This document shows positions 1 to 7,787 of a stretch of DNA of 64,000 bases, piece after piece; the first letter of the stretch is position 1; the number at the start of each line of letters is the position of its first letter. The position numbers and the translations under genes were made by a program. Source of the stretch: CAYVQZ01 sp964453435. Lineage in GTDB: Bacteria; Abyssobacteria; SURF-5. The DNA lies in the NCBI GenBank assembly GCA_964453435.1, contig CAYVQZ010000010.1, positions 1 to 64,000 on the forward strand, read 5' to 3'. The notes under the pieces were generated by a model that was given only the letters and a program-made list of their open reading frames with translations, searched no databases and was not told the origin of the DNA.

Positions 1-737
1 GTGACGCTGCAAGCGGCGGCAATGGCCGCCAAGACTTCCGCAATCTCGCATGTGGCGCCCAGGGTGTCGCCCGTGTATCCTCTGATTTTTAGGTGGCTGC
101 AGGCTGCGAACAGCAGCGTTCCTGCGAGGGACGATGCTGCAACCGCCAGCCCCGACGATCCCAAAGTTAGATATCCGAGAACAACGAGTATTCCCGCCGA
201 CCACATGACGGCGCTCACTGATGGCTGCCGACGGAACGGTGTGGCCAGCCCGCCCTGTGACCGGGCATAGGGAAGCAGGTTCAGCATTATCACGAGAGCG
301 CACCGGCCGGCAAACGGAATCAGCAAAAGCGATTTCCAGCGGGTGTCGAGGTCGATTGATGAGATTGCGGCGAATTTCACGAGCGCAACAAAGATGACCG
401 CGCTCACTCCCATGGGACCTGTACGGCTGTCGCGCATGATGTCGAGAATCCGCTCACGGGGCTGTGAGCTGAAGAATCCGTCGGCCGTGTCGGCCAGCCC
501 GTCGAGGTGCAACCCACCGGAGACCATGGCCAGCACGACAACGACGAGCGCGCTCGCAAGCAGGGACGGAGCAAAAACGCGGAAGAGCGAATCGAGCGTG
601 GCGACCGCCAGCCCGAGGAGCAACCCGACGACGGGGAAGAACGCAACGCTTTGATTCAGTCGTGTTGTCCTTTCCTGTTCCGCAAGCGGAACAGGAAAGA
701 TTGTCAGAAATCCAACCGCGGCCAGCATCGCTTTCAT
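1..737 (-). CDS. cobS: Adenosylcobinamide-GDP ribazoletransferase (cobalamin synthase), 3' end cut by window edge
   Basis: CobS joins adenosylcobinamide-GDP to alpha-ribazole (phosphate), the last step of the cobalamin nucleotide-loop pathway, in the inner membrane. The minus-strand frame is open from the ATG at 737 to the window edge, about 245 residues. The N-terminus reads MKAMLAAVGFLTIFPVP, followed by the family hallmark GGLHLDGLADTADG and, near the edge, GYTGDTLGATCEIAE. Long hydrophobic helices alternate between these motifs. Its start overlaps the cobT stop as ATGA, so it is the third gene of the riboswitch-controlled cobU-cobT-cobS operon. Only the extreme C-terminus is missing. Confidence 0.93.
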   Translation of the reverse strand, partial: MKAMLAAVGFLTIFPVPLAEQERTTRLNQSVAFFPVVGLLLGLAVATLDSLFRVFAPSLLASALVVVVLAMVSGGLHLDGLADTADGFFSSQPRERILDIMRDSRTGPMGVSAVIFVALVKFAAISSIDLDTRWKSLLLIPFAGRCALVIMLNLLPYARSQGGLATPFRRQPSVSAVMWSAGILVVLGYLTLGSSGLAVAASSLAGTLLFAACSHLKIRGYTGDTLGATCEIAEVLAAIAAACSV

Positions 738-1696
738 GACGTCGCCCTTGCCACGCCGGCCTCTTCGAACGTGGCGACGTCGGTGAGAATTCTTGCCGCC
801 GCCTCGACGAGGCCCATTGCCAGCGCCGCGACCATATAGTCGGCGCTGAGTGGCGCGAGACTGTGCGCGACCAAGGCTCCCGCCGTCACGGGAAAGCCGT
901 CCAGAATCACCGGTTTACGCATCGATGCCGCGCCCAGGATAAGCCCTGCGATGCCTCCTATTTCGAGACCACCCACTTTCGCGAGCACATCGAGCCCATC
1001 CGTGGGGTCGGGCAGATTTTTCTTCAGGGCGCGTTCGATGACTTCAACCTTATGTTGAAGCCGGACGTCATCGATGCCGGTTCCGCGGCCGGTGACCTCG
1101 ATGGCCGGAGATCCTGTGAAGGCTGCCACAATGGCGCTCGCGGCTGTTGTGTTGGCGATTCCCATGTCGCCGATTGCGAAGAGGTCAATCGAGGGTCCGA
1201 GTTCGCGCGCGACCTCGATGCCCGCCTCGACGCAGCGCTCCGCTTCGCCGCGACTCATCGCCGGTCCGTGGGCCATGTTCTTTGTGCCGCTCGCTATTTT
1301 TTTGACAAGAACCTTGTTCTTGCCGGCGAGGGCGGTAAGGTCGGCGGCGACACCCATGTCCACGACGACAACGCGAGCTCGCGCGGCAGAGGCGATTGCA
1401 TTTATCGCCGCTCCTGCGTTCAGAAAGATATGAACCATTTGGGCCGTGACCTCCGACGGATACTTGCTCACACCCTCGGCCGCGACACCATGGTCCGCCG
1501 CCATGACTACCACCGCGCGTCTTTGGACGGCGGGACTCAGCGAACGGGTCATCCCGGCCAGGTCGACGGCGAGGTCCATCAGCCGGCCGAGCGCCCAGCA
1601 GGGCATCGTGAGTTGAGCGAGCCGCTGAACAGCCCGGTCGCGAAAGCCGGAATCCTGGCCACTGACCTTTTGAACGGTTTCATCGATAAGGCTCAC
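734..1696 (-). CDS. cobT: Nicotinate-nucleotide--dimethylbenzimidazole phosphoribosyltransferase
   Basis: CobT makes alpha-ribazole phosphate from nicotinate mononucleotide and a lower-ligand base such as dimethylbenzimidazole. The protein shows the family blocks VVMAADHGVAAEGVSKYP, FAIGDMGIANTTAASAI, TGRGTGIDD and ILDGFPVTAGALVA; the catalytic Glu is expected in the C-terminal part. I chose the GTG at 1696, which overlaps the cobU stop as GTGA and leaves 320 residues starting next to the usual N-terminal LTMPCWALGRL block. An upstream in-frame start would add 29 residues but lies deep inside cobU. The length is slightly below the usual 340-350. Confidence 0.94.
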   Translation of the reverse strand: MSLIDETVQKVSGQDSGFRDRAVQRLAQLTMPCWALGRLMDLAVDLAGMTRSLSPAVQRRAVVVMAADHGVAAEGVSKYPSEVTAQMVHIFLNAGAAINAIASAARARVVVVDMGVAADLTALAGKNKVLVKKIASGTKNMAHGPAMSRGEAERCVEAGIEVARELGPSIDLFAIGDMGIANTTAASAIVAAFTGSPAIEVTGRGTGIDDVRLQHKVEVIERALKKNLPDPTDGLDVLAKVGGLEIGGIAGLILGAASMRKPVILDGFPVTAGALVAHSLAPLSADYMVAALAMGLVEAAARILTDVATFEEAGVARATS

Positions 1697-2244
1697 GAAT
1701 CGGCCCTCTTCTTCAAGTGGAGCGGCAACCCGCAGACCACGAGCGTGACCTCGTCGGCAGCCGCCGCGAAAACCTGGTTGCACCGTCCGGCGAGGTCCCG
1801 GAAGCGGCGCGAGACATCGTTATACGGCACGATTCCCATTCCGACTTCGTTCGTGACGAAGATGACCGTTCCGTCGATTTCCCGACTGGCTTCGATTACC
1901 TCGTTGCCCCGTTCTGCGATTAGGTCTTCGCTAATCTCCATGCCGCCGCTTTGCGCCTGATACATCAGGTTATTGACCCACAGCGTGAGGCAGTCGACGA
2001 CGAATACGGCGCAATGCGCCGCTCGTCTCAGCGCGTCGCACAGGTTGAGAGTCTCCTCGACAGTCAGCCAATTGTGGTCCGCGCGCGCCTCTTTGTGCGT
2101 GCGAACTCGCTCGCGCATCTCGTCGTCGAACGCGGGACACGTGGCAATGAATGCGCGCGAGCCGGGCAGCGCATGCGCGAGTTTCAGCGCATAGCCGCTC
2201 TTGCCGCTGCGCCCGCCGCCCGTTATCAAAATGATTCTTGCCAT
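1693..2244 (-). CDS. cobU: Adenosylcobinamide kinase / adenosylcobinamide-phosphate guanylyltransferase
   Basis: This bifunctional enzyme phosphorylates adenosylcobinamide and then attaches GMP to give adenosylcobinamide-GDP. The ATG at 2244 gives 183 residues, the normal CobU/CobP length. A P-loop GGGRSGKS lies immediately after the start, and VVDCLTLWVNNL and VTNEVGMGIVP follow as expected. A longer open frame runs upstream but crosses the leader and repeat, so it is not coding. It is the first gene of the operon, downstream of the cobalamin riboswitch, and overlaps cobT by four bases. Confidence 0.95.
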   Translation of the reverse strand: MARIILITGGGRSGKSGYALKLAHALPGSRAFIATCPAFDDEMRERVRTHKEARADHNWLTVEETLNLCDALRRAAHCAVFVVDCLTLWVNNLMYQAQSGGMEISEDLIAERGNEVIEASREIDGTVIFVTNEVGMGIVPYNDVSRRFRDLAGRCNQVFAAAADEVTLVVCGLPLHLKKRADS

Positions 2245-2254
2245 ATTCGGAATC

Positions 2255-2335
2255 GGGTTGTTGGGGGGACACCATGGCGCATGGCGCCCCCGAATAACCA
2301 GGCTCGCCAATCGTGAGACAGACTCACTGTGGGAC
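2255..2335. repeat. Palindromic intergenic repeat, family A copy 1
   Basis: A 45-base imperfect palindrome (2255-2299) is built from arms around GGGGACACCATG and its complement, followed by a tail ATCGTGAGACAGACTCACTG. The same architecture recurs at 22850-22955, 45830-45915 and 47345-47440, with degraded relatives near 10778 and 53812. It lies between the riboswitch terminator and cobU, so it would be transcribed as a hairpin in the cobU leader. Confidence 0.7.
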
Positions 2336-2351
2336 GGATACATCTTTTCTG

Positions 2352-2389
2352 AAAACAAAAAATCCCCGAACCCGGTCAGGTTCGGGGAT
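2352..2389 (-). terminator. Rho-independent terminator of the cobalamin riboswitch
   Basis: Read on the minus strand, an 11-bp stem ATCCCCGAACC / GGTTCGGGGAT (2362-2389) with a six-base loop is followed directly by a T-rich tract (TTTTTGTTTT). It lies between the riboswitch aptamer and cobU, which fits ligand-dependent premature termination. I could not identify the competing antiterminator by eye. Confidence 0.85.
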
Positions 2390-2454
2390 GCCGTTTTCCA
2401 TCCCGTTCGTGCCGTCACTCCAAAACCCGGGAGTTTGGAACACGAGATTGCGGC

Positions 2455-2625
2455 GCGTGGGCAGGTCTTCTGGCTTGCGGGTCATCCTACTTGCCGCGCC
2501 TTCCCGGCCTCGGCGAGGCCAGTGGCTGTAGCGGCGTTCGTGCCCGATCACAGCGGCGGGTCCGCGACGGAATCACACCGTCTTCCCTTGTGTTTCCCCT
2601 GAGGAAACTCCCACTGCCGGTATGT
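2455..2625 (-). promoter_or_regulatory. Cobalamin (B12) riboswitch
   Basis: On the minus strand the leader holds the canonical order of B12 aptamer blocks. First comes a GGGAA/GGTG segment (AAGGGAAGACGGTG), then GATTCCGTCGCGGACCCGCC with CGCTGTGA. Last is the B12 box AGCCAGAAGACCTGCC at 2460-2475. It sits just after a consensus promoter and before a terminator and cobU, so high adenosylcobalamin should shut down cobUTS by transcription termination. Confidence 0.95.
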
Positions 2626-2633
2626 CGATGCGC

Positions 2634-2663
2634 ATTGTAGTCGGCGCGGACAAGAAATGTCAA
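2634..2663 (-). promoter_or_regulatory. Sigma70-type promoter of the cob operon
   Basis: Minus-strand TTGACA (2663-2658), an 18-base spacer and TACAAT (2639-2634). The predicted start of transcription, near 2627, coincides with the 5' edge of the riboswitch aptamer. Confidence 0.75.
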
Positions 2664-2710
2664 GCCCGGTTGACGGCCAGCCTGCGGATTCAAAAAGATG
2701 GGTGATATTC

Positions 2711-3982
2711 CTACGGCGCGAGGATGGTCTGGTTGCGTTTGGGGCCGACGCTGATGATCATGACGGGACAGCCGACAATCTCCTGCAAGCGGGACACGTA
2801 GCCCTTCGCTTGTTCGGGCAAGTCGTCATATGAGGTGATTTTTGATATGTCCCGCTTCCAGCCGGGCATCTCGGTGAGAACCGGCTCGCACTCGGCAAGA
2901 ACATCGGCCTGTTCGGGAAACTCGGTGAGTTTCTCGCCGCGATAGGAGTAGGCTTCGCAGATTTTTATGGTGTCGAGTTCGTCGAGCACATCGAGCTTGG
3001 TCAGAGCGACCTCGGTCAGCCCGTTCACCCGTTTCGCATGCTTTGCCACGAGCGAGTCGAACCAGCCACAGCGGCGCGGTCGCCCGGTGGTCGCGCCGTA
3101 CTCGCCGCCCTTCTCGCGCAGGCGCTCGCCGACATCGTCTTTCAGTTCCGTCGGCATCGGACCGTGACCGACGCGGGTAATATACGCCTTGACCACTCCG
3201 ATGACCCGCTCGATTTTCTGCGGCCCGATTCCGGCGCCGGTGCACACGCCGCCGCATATCGGATTCGAAGAGGTGACGTACGGATAGGTTCCGTGGTCGA
3301 TATCGAGCATCGTCCCTTGCGCGCCTTCGAACAATACGGTCTTGCCCTCATCGAGCATCTGGTTGATAAGGCGAGAACAGTTTCCGACGAAGGGTTTTAT
3401 CTTCTCGATGTACGGCTGTAACTCGTCGGCGAGCCGGACCGGGTCGAATGCGGGAATATCATAGAGCTGTTCGAACACGACGTTCTTTTCGGCGAGCGCG
3501 TTCGTGAGCTTTTCGACCAGCCTCGATTTATCGACCAAGTCGTTTATCCGGATGCCCAGGTAGGCATGCTTGTCGGAGTACACCGGGCCGATACCGCGCG
3601 CGGTCGTGCCGGTGCCGCTGGCCTTCTTGTTGCGCGCGACGTCGAGCGCCTTATGGTAGGGCATCACCACGTGCGCGTTTTCCGACACAACGAGGTTCGC
3701 GTCCTTCACCAGCTTGCGCTCGAGGAGTTCGTCGAGTTCGCTGCAAAGTTGCTGCAGTTCCACGGCGACGCCGCTCGCGATAATGCATTTCGTTCGCGCG
3801 CGAAAGATACCGGAAGGAATCAAGTGGAAGATGAACGTGTTGTCGCCCACGGCAACGGTGTGGCCGGCGTTGGCGCCGCCATTGAAGCGCACGACTGCGT
3901 CGGCGTTTTCGGCCAGAAAATCTACCACCTTGGCCTTTGCCTCGTCTCCCCATTGGGTTCCGACCACGACATGAGCTGACAT
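2711..3982 (-). CDS. purA: Adenylosuccinate synthetase
   Basis: PurA makes adenylosuccinate from IMP, aspartate and GTP, the first committed step to AMP. The 423 residues match the family: FNGGANAGHTV, GIGPVYSDK, FEGAQGTMLDIDHGTYPYVTSSN and TTGRPRRCGWFDS are all present. The ATG at 3982 has a GGGA-type ribosome site eight bases upstream. The N-terminal phosphate loop is unusual: it reads GDEAKAK, where the textbook form is GDEGKGK, so both inner glycines are alanine while the catalytic Asp13 and the lysines remain. The gene stands apart from the main pur operon. Confidence 0.96.
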   Translation of the reverse strand: MSAHVVVGTQWGDEAKAKVVDFLAENADAVVRFNGGANAGHTVAVGDNTFIFHLIPSGIFRARTKCIIASGVAVELQQLCSELDELLERKLVKDANLVVSENAHVVMPYHKALDVARNKKASGTGTTARGIGPVYSDKHAYLGIRINDLVDKSRLVEKLTNALAEKNVVFEQLYDIPAFDPVRLADELQPYIEKIKPFVGNCSRLINQMLDEGKTVLFEGAQGTMLDIDHGTYPYVTSSNPICGGVCTGAGIGPQKIERVIGVVKAYITRVGHGPMPTELKDDVGERLREKGGEYGATTGRPRRCGWFDSLVAKHAKRVNGLTEVALTKLDVLDELDTIKICEAYSYRGEKLTEFPEQADVLAECEPVLTEMPGWKRDISKITSYDDLPEQAKGYVSRLQEIVGCPVMIISVGPKRNQTILAP

Positions 3983-4093
3983 TTCGCTAGTCCCTTCTCA
4001 AAAAAAAAGAGTATAGTGACTCCCCCCTGCGGTCACTCCTTTTACCGGAAAGCGGACGCAAGGGGCCGGAACCAATTACGGAACACCCGCGGT

Positions 4094-4131
4094 GTCAATC
4101 CCCGGCTCGAACCGGGAATCCAGGTATTTCT
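4094..4131. repeat. REP-like short inverted sequence, copy 1
   Basis: The segment reads GTCAATCCCCGG, then a short palindromic core (GGCTCGAACC), then GGGAATCCAGG and TATTTCT. A related copy lies at 5866-5902. Both resemble the widespread class of small repeats with GGAATCCAGG at one end. It lies in the gap between purA and the DUF1844 gene. It looks superficially like a tRNA T-loop, but no acceptor stem or anticodon arm fits. Confidence 0.4.
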
Positions 4132-4195
4132 TGATTCGGCCAAGCGGCGCCCCGCATCCCGTCACGCGCATCGGAGGCTTTCGCCTCATCCCTCA

Positions 4196-4573
4196 TTATT
4201 TCGGGCCCGGCGTTTTCTTGACGTACTTCATCCGGAGTTCGTACAGGACGTTCTTGAGAGCGCGTTCCTCCTCCGGGGTCAGGTTTCCGGCGGTCTTCTG
4301 TTCGAGCACCCCCAGTTCGTCTATCAGGTACTTGGCGCGGTTGAGGTCTTCGATCGGCTCCTTCGTTTCGGGATCGGGAATCTCGCCCATGAAAAGCGTC
4401 GCCTGCATCGCGAGTTCGGTCACGAGAGTGATGAAACTGGCCTGCATCGGAGGAAACCCCGTTTGGGTTGCGCGAGCCCTCTTCGAGACGTCATTTTCCT
4501 CTTCGCGCTGCGCCTGCTGCTTTTCTCGCGCCACCTGTTCTTTCCAGCTTTCGTCGACCCTTTTTTCCACCAT
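4196..4573 (-). CDS. DUF1844 family protein
   Basis: A 125-residue protein with a charged, probably flexible N-terminal half and a helical C-terminal half. The C-terminal half has the DUF1844 pattern: PPMQASFITLVTELAMQATL, MGEIPDPET, and DLNRAKYLIDELGVLEQKT. The function of the family is unknown to me. The ATG at 4573 has a GGAGGG ribosome site seven bases upstream and lies 31 bases after hisG, so it is probably the last gene of the hisG operon. Confidence 0.85.
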   Translation of the reverse strand: MVEKRVDESWKEQVAREKQQAQREEENDVSKRARATQTGFPPMQASFITLVTELAMQATLFMGEIPDPETKEPIEDLNRAKYLIDELGVLEQKTAGNLTPEEERALKNVLYELRMKYVKKTPGPK

Positions 4574-4604
4574 GGCACAACCCTCCGCACATACGTGACA
4601 TGGA

Positions 4605-5474
4605 TTAAAAAACGACTTTTGTCAACGGAAATTCGATTAACCCCTGGGCGCCGGCGTTCTTGAGTCGCGGAATGAGGTCGCGCACGACCTTTTCCTCGAG
4701 GGCCGTCTCGACCGCCACCCAGCCGGGGTCGGAAAGATTCGAAATGGTCGGGTTCTTCAGCGCCGGAAGTTCGGCAAGAACCCTGCCGAGGTCGGAGCGG
4801 CTGACATTCATCTTGAGGCCGACCATTCCCAGGGCGTTCATTGCGCCCTGCAAGAGCATGGCGAGGTTCTCGGCTTTCTGCCGCTTCCATGGGTCTTCCC
4901 ACGAATCATTGTTGGCGAAAAAACAGGTTCTCGATTCGGTGATAACATCGATAACTCTCAGATTGTTTGCCCGGAGAGAAGAACCCGTTTCGGTCAATTC
5001 GACGATGGCGTCGGCAAGCTCCGGAGGTTTGACCTCGGTCGCTCCCCACGAGAACTCGACATTTGCACGCACGCCGCGTTCTTTCAAATAACGCCTCGTC
5101 GTGCTCACAAGCTCCGTGGCGATGGTTTTTCCGTCAAGGTCATCGACCGATTTGAAAGGAGAGTCTTCGGGCACGGCAAGCACCCACCTGACAGCGCCCA
5201 GACCTTGCTTCGAATACGAAAGGGTTGCGATCCTGACCACGTCGGCGCCGTCCTCTTCGATCATATCTGTGCCCGCAATGCCGACATCGAGGATTCCGTG
5301 GTTGACGTACCTCGGCATTTCCTGGGCCCGTATCAGGAGAGCTTCGAGCTCCGGATCATCGATTGACGGATAATACGAGCGTTCGTAGAAAACAATGCTG
5401 AAGCCCGCCCTCCGAAACAGCTCCCTGGTGGCCTCCTGTAAGCTTCCCTTCGGTAATCCGATTCTGAGTTTCAT
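4605..5474 (-). CDS. hisG: ATP phosphoribosyltransferase, long (HisG-L) form
   Basis: HisG condenses ATP with PRPP, the first and feedback-regulated step of histidine synthesis. The 289-residue length means the long form, which does not need HisZ. The catalytic part contains RIGLPKGSL, DVGIAGTDMIEE and the PRPP-loop region ELTETGSSLRANNL. The C-terminal part (about residues 210-289) is the regulatory domain. No other his gene is nearby. It follows the 31-residue basic protein gene and precedes the DUF1844 gene, all probably from the promoter at 5640-5668. Confidence 0.95.
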   Translation of the reverse strand: MKLRIGLPKGSLQEATRELFRRAGFSIVFYERSYYPSIDDPELEALLIRAQEMPRYVNHGILDVGIAGTDMIEEDGADVVRIATLSYSKQGLGAVRWVLAVPEDSPFKSVDDLDGKTIATELVSTTRRYLKERGVRANVEFSWGATEVKPPELADAIVELTETGSSLRANNLRVIDVITESRTCFFANNDSWEDPWKRQKAENLAMLLQGAMNALGMVGLKMNVSRSDLGRVLAELPALKNPTISNLSDPGWVAVETALEEKVVRDLIPRLKNAGAQGLIEFPLTKVVF

Positions 5475-5515
5475 CTATCCGATTTCCTGGCCTGATGCGG
5501 TTTCGGTTCTCCGGA

Positions 5516-5611
5516 TCAACGATTCTTTTTCTTGTGGCGATTTGCCCGCATCTTCTTTTTTCGTTTGTGCTTAGCGATTTTTTTTCGCCTTCGCTTCCGT
5601 AAACAAGGCAT
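5516..5611 (-). CDS. Tiny basic protein, AURKAIP1/COX24 (bS22/mS38-like) domain
   Basis: A 31-residue gene too short for routine calling. The ATG at 5611 follows a strong AGGAGG ribosome site, and the stop is TGA at 5518-5516. The product is almost only Lys, Arg and His, with the family signature KIAKHKRKKKMRANRHKKK, which ends in the characteristic N-R-H-K-K-K. Proteins of this class are small ribosome-associated polypeptides homologous to the C-terminus of mitochondrial mS38/COX24. It has its own consensus promoter just upstream and lies 42 bases before hisG. The match is by motif, not by search. Confidence 0.85.
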   Translation of the reverse strand: MPCLRKRRRKKIAKHKRKKKMRANRHKKKNR

Positions 5612-5639
5612 ACTCTACCCTCCTTTCAAACAGCGTTTT

Positions 5640-5668
5640 ATTATACGGAATTCCTCACATACCGTCAA
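5640..5668 (-). promoter_or_regulatory. Sigma70-type promoter for the basic mini-protein and hisG
   Basis: Minus-strand TTGACG (5668-5663), a 17-base spacer and a perfect TATAAT (5645-5640). The predicted start near 5633 leaves a leader of about 20 bases before the AGGAGG and ATG of the 31-residue gene. Confidence 0.8.
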
Positions 5669-6111
5669 GGGCGACGCGCCGTTTTTGCCGCCCGATGTGG
5701 CAAGCAAACAGAAGCCGGTCGCCACCGTCTCGGGAACGCCCGTTCGGCAGGGCCGGGGCCAACCACTGGCGCGAAGGCGCGACGAACAAGAGGAGCGGAA
5801 ATGCCGGCTGGGCCGTGGACACACTCGGATATACGGGACTTTCGTGTCATTTCCGCCACCCATTTGTCATTTCCCGCATGGCCGGCGAATCCAGGCATTT
5901 CTCTTCTGTAAGGGCGCCCGGCGAGACGCCCGACTCCATCCTCCCATTTTCGTAAAGGGGGAGGAGGAAGTTGGGGGCAGGACCGTGAGGCCTGCTCAAA
6001 AAAGAAGTCATGGAGAGTTGGCTGGCCCGGCTTTCTTTTCCTGCTTCCGTGGCGGCTCCCGACGGTTGGACGCGGCGCCGGAATCGATGGCTGAAACGAC
6101 TGCGTTTTCCC
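5669..6111. other. Gene-free divergent spacer with a REP-like repeat
   Basis: This stretch lies between the divergent hisG and guaB promoters. I see no convincing gene on either strand. It contains the second REP-like sequence (5866-5902: GTCATTTCCCGC, then GGCGAATCCAGGCATTTCT) and a GGGGGAGGAGGAAG-type purine-rich segment near 5957. Confidence 0.5.
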
Positions 6112-6140
6112 TTTACTGATAACGCTGCGCGTGATATAAT
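6112..6140 (+). promoter_or_regulatory. Promoter of guaB
   Basis: TTTACT (6112-6117), a 17-base spacer and a perfect TATAAT (6135-6140). Predicted start near 6147, inside the palindrome at 6144-6164. Confidence 0.7.
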
Positions 6141-6143
6141 GGT

Positions 6144-6164
6144 TCGATAACCGACGGTTATCGA
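6144..6164. promoter_or_regulatory. Perfect palindrome at the guaB transcription start
   Basis: TCGATAACC, GAC, GGTTATCGA: nine-base perfect arms with a three-base centre, starting four bases after the -10 box and overlapping the expected +1. The position fits an operator for a dimeric repressor; a short 5' hairpin in the mRNA is the alternative. Confidence 0.55.
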
Positions 6165-6185
6165 CGCACAACGAAAGGCCCACCG

Positions 6186-7658
6186 ATGGCAGATTTTATG
6201 GATATCCGCGAAGGCTTGTCTTTTGACGATGTGCTCCTGGTTCCCGCCCGCTCCGAGGTTCTCCCCCGCGAGGTGGACCTCTCGACCATGCTCACCCGAA
6301 ACAAGTGTCTCAACATCCCTATCGTCAGTTCGGCGATGGACACGGTCACCGAGGCCCGGCTCGCCATCGCGCTTGCGCAGGAGGGCGGCATCGGCATCAT
6401 CCACCGCAACATGACTATAAAGGAGCAGGTGCTGGAGGTCGACCGGGTGAAACGGTCGGAGAGCGGTGTCATTACGGACCCCATCACGCTCAGGCCTGAC
6501 AACCGTGTGTTCGAAGCGAACGAACTCATGGACCAGTATCACATCTCGGGCTTCCCGATCACGACGAAGGACGGCAAACTGCTGGGAATACTCACCAACC
6601 GCGACCTCCGCTTCTTCGACGATTATGATCAGCCGATTTCCGAGGTGATGACGAAGGAGAACCTGGTCACGGCTCCGGTCGGCACCACGCTGGAACAGGC
6701 GAAGAGGATTCTCCACGAGAACCGCATCGAGAAGTTGCTCCTGGTCAATGACGACGGCTACCTGCGCGGACTCATCACGATCAAGGACATAAACAAGGCG
6801 ATCGAGTATCCGAATTCATGCAAAGACGATTACGGCCGGCTCTGTGTGGGAGCGGCCGTGGGGGCGGGAGAAGACGCTCTCGAACGCGCGGAACAATTGA
6901 TAAAGGCGGGCTGCGACGTGATCGCCGTTGACACGGCCCACGGGCACTCCACGCGGGTCATGGACACGGTGCGCAAGCTGAAACTCGAATTCGACGGCGT
7001 CGACGTGATCGGCGGAAACGTTGCGACCGGCGAGGGAGCGCTGGAGCTCATCGAGGCGGGCGCAGACGCCATTAAGGTCGGCGTGGGGCCGGGCTCGATC
7101 TGCACCACCCGCATCGTTTCCGGCGCGGGCATGCCCCAGATAACCGCTATCAGCGACTGTGCCGAAGTCGCCAACGCGCGGGGCATTCCGGTGATCGCCG
7201 ACGGCGGCATCCGCTACTCGGGCGACATCACGAAGGCGCTGGCAGCGGGCGCGAGTTCGGTCATGATCGGCAATCTGTTCGCCGGCACCGAGGAGAGTCC
7301 GGGAGAGACACTCATATACGAGGGCCGCAGCTACAAGGTGTATCGGGGGATGGGCTCGCTCCAGGCAATGAGCCGAGGCAGAAGCAGGGACCGTTACTTC
7401 CAGGAAAACGAATACAACGTGGACAAGCTTGTGCCCGAGGGCATTGAAGGCCGCGTGGCCTATCGCGGTCCGCTCGCCAATTTCGTGTATCAGCTCATCG
7501 GCGGCGTGAAGTCGGGCATGGGCTATTGCGGTGTCCGCAATGTTGAAGAACTGCGGAAGAAGGCGAGATTCATAAAACTGACAAATGCAGGCTTGCTCGA
7601 GAGTCACCCCCACAATATCACCATTACGAAAGAAGCGCCGAACTACCAGCGTTTCTGA
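6186..7658 (+). CDS. guaB: Inosine-5'-monophosphate dehydrogenase
   Basis: GuaB oxidises IMP to XMP with NAD, the committed step to GMP. The 490-residue protein has the full bacterial layout: a split TIM barrel interrupted by two CBS domains (about residues 95-205). The catalytic loop GVGPGSICTTRIVSG contains the active-site Cys, and the flap block follows (YRGMGSLQAMSRGRSRDRY). The ATG at 6186 is preceded by an AAAGG element. guaA follows after 129 bases, so the two are probably co-regulated. Confidence 0.97.
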   Translation: MADFMDIREGLSFDDVLLVPARSEVLPREVDLSTMLTRNKCLNIPIVSSAMDTVTEARLAIALAQEGGIGIIHRNMTIKEQVLEVDRVKRSESGVITDPITLRPDNRVFEANELMDQYHISGFPITTKDGKLLGILTNRDLRFFDDYDQPISEVMTKENLVTAPVGTTLEQAKRILHENRIEKLLLVNDDGYLRGLITIKDINKAIEYPNSCKDDYGRLCVGAAVGAGEDALERAEQLIKAGCDVIAVDTAHGHSTRVMDTVRKLKLEFDGVDVIGGNVATGEGALELIEAGADAIKVGVGPGSICTTRIVSGAGMPQITAISDCAEVANARGIPVIADGGIRYSGDITKALAAGASSVMIGNLFAGTEESPGETLIYEGRSYKVYRGMGSLQAMSRGRSRDRYFQENEYNVDKLVPEGIEGRVAYRGPLANFVYQLIGGVKSGMGYCGVRNVEELRKKARFIKLTNAGLLESHPHNITITKEAPNYQRF

Positions 7659-7787
7659 TATTCTCCCAATTGCCAACCACGGACTTTTTTGCGGGATTAT
7701 CCCGGAATCGAGACTGCTCGGCAGGGGTGAGAGCCGTCTTCACGAAGCACGCGGCGAAGAGGCCCGCAATCCCGGAGAACCATTACG

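Noticed and set aside
863..1960. A long plus-strand open frame opposite cobT/cobU
   Set aside because: It lies antisense to two well-supported cob genes, has no ribosome site and no recognisable motif; it results from high GC on the coding strand.
4094..4131. Possible tRNA, because CCGGTTCGAGCCGGG on the minus strand resembles a T arm
   Set aside because: No acceptor stem, D arm or anticodon arm can be formed around it; it fits a REP-like repeat better.
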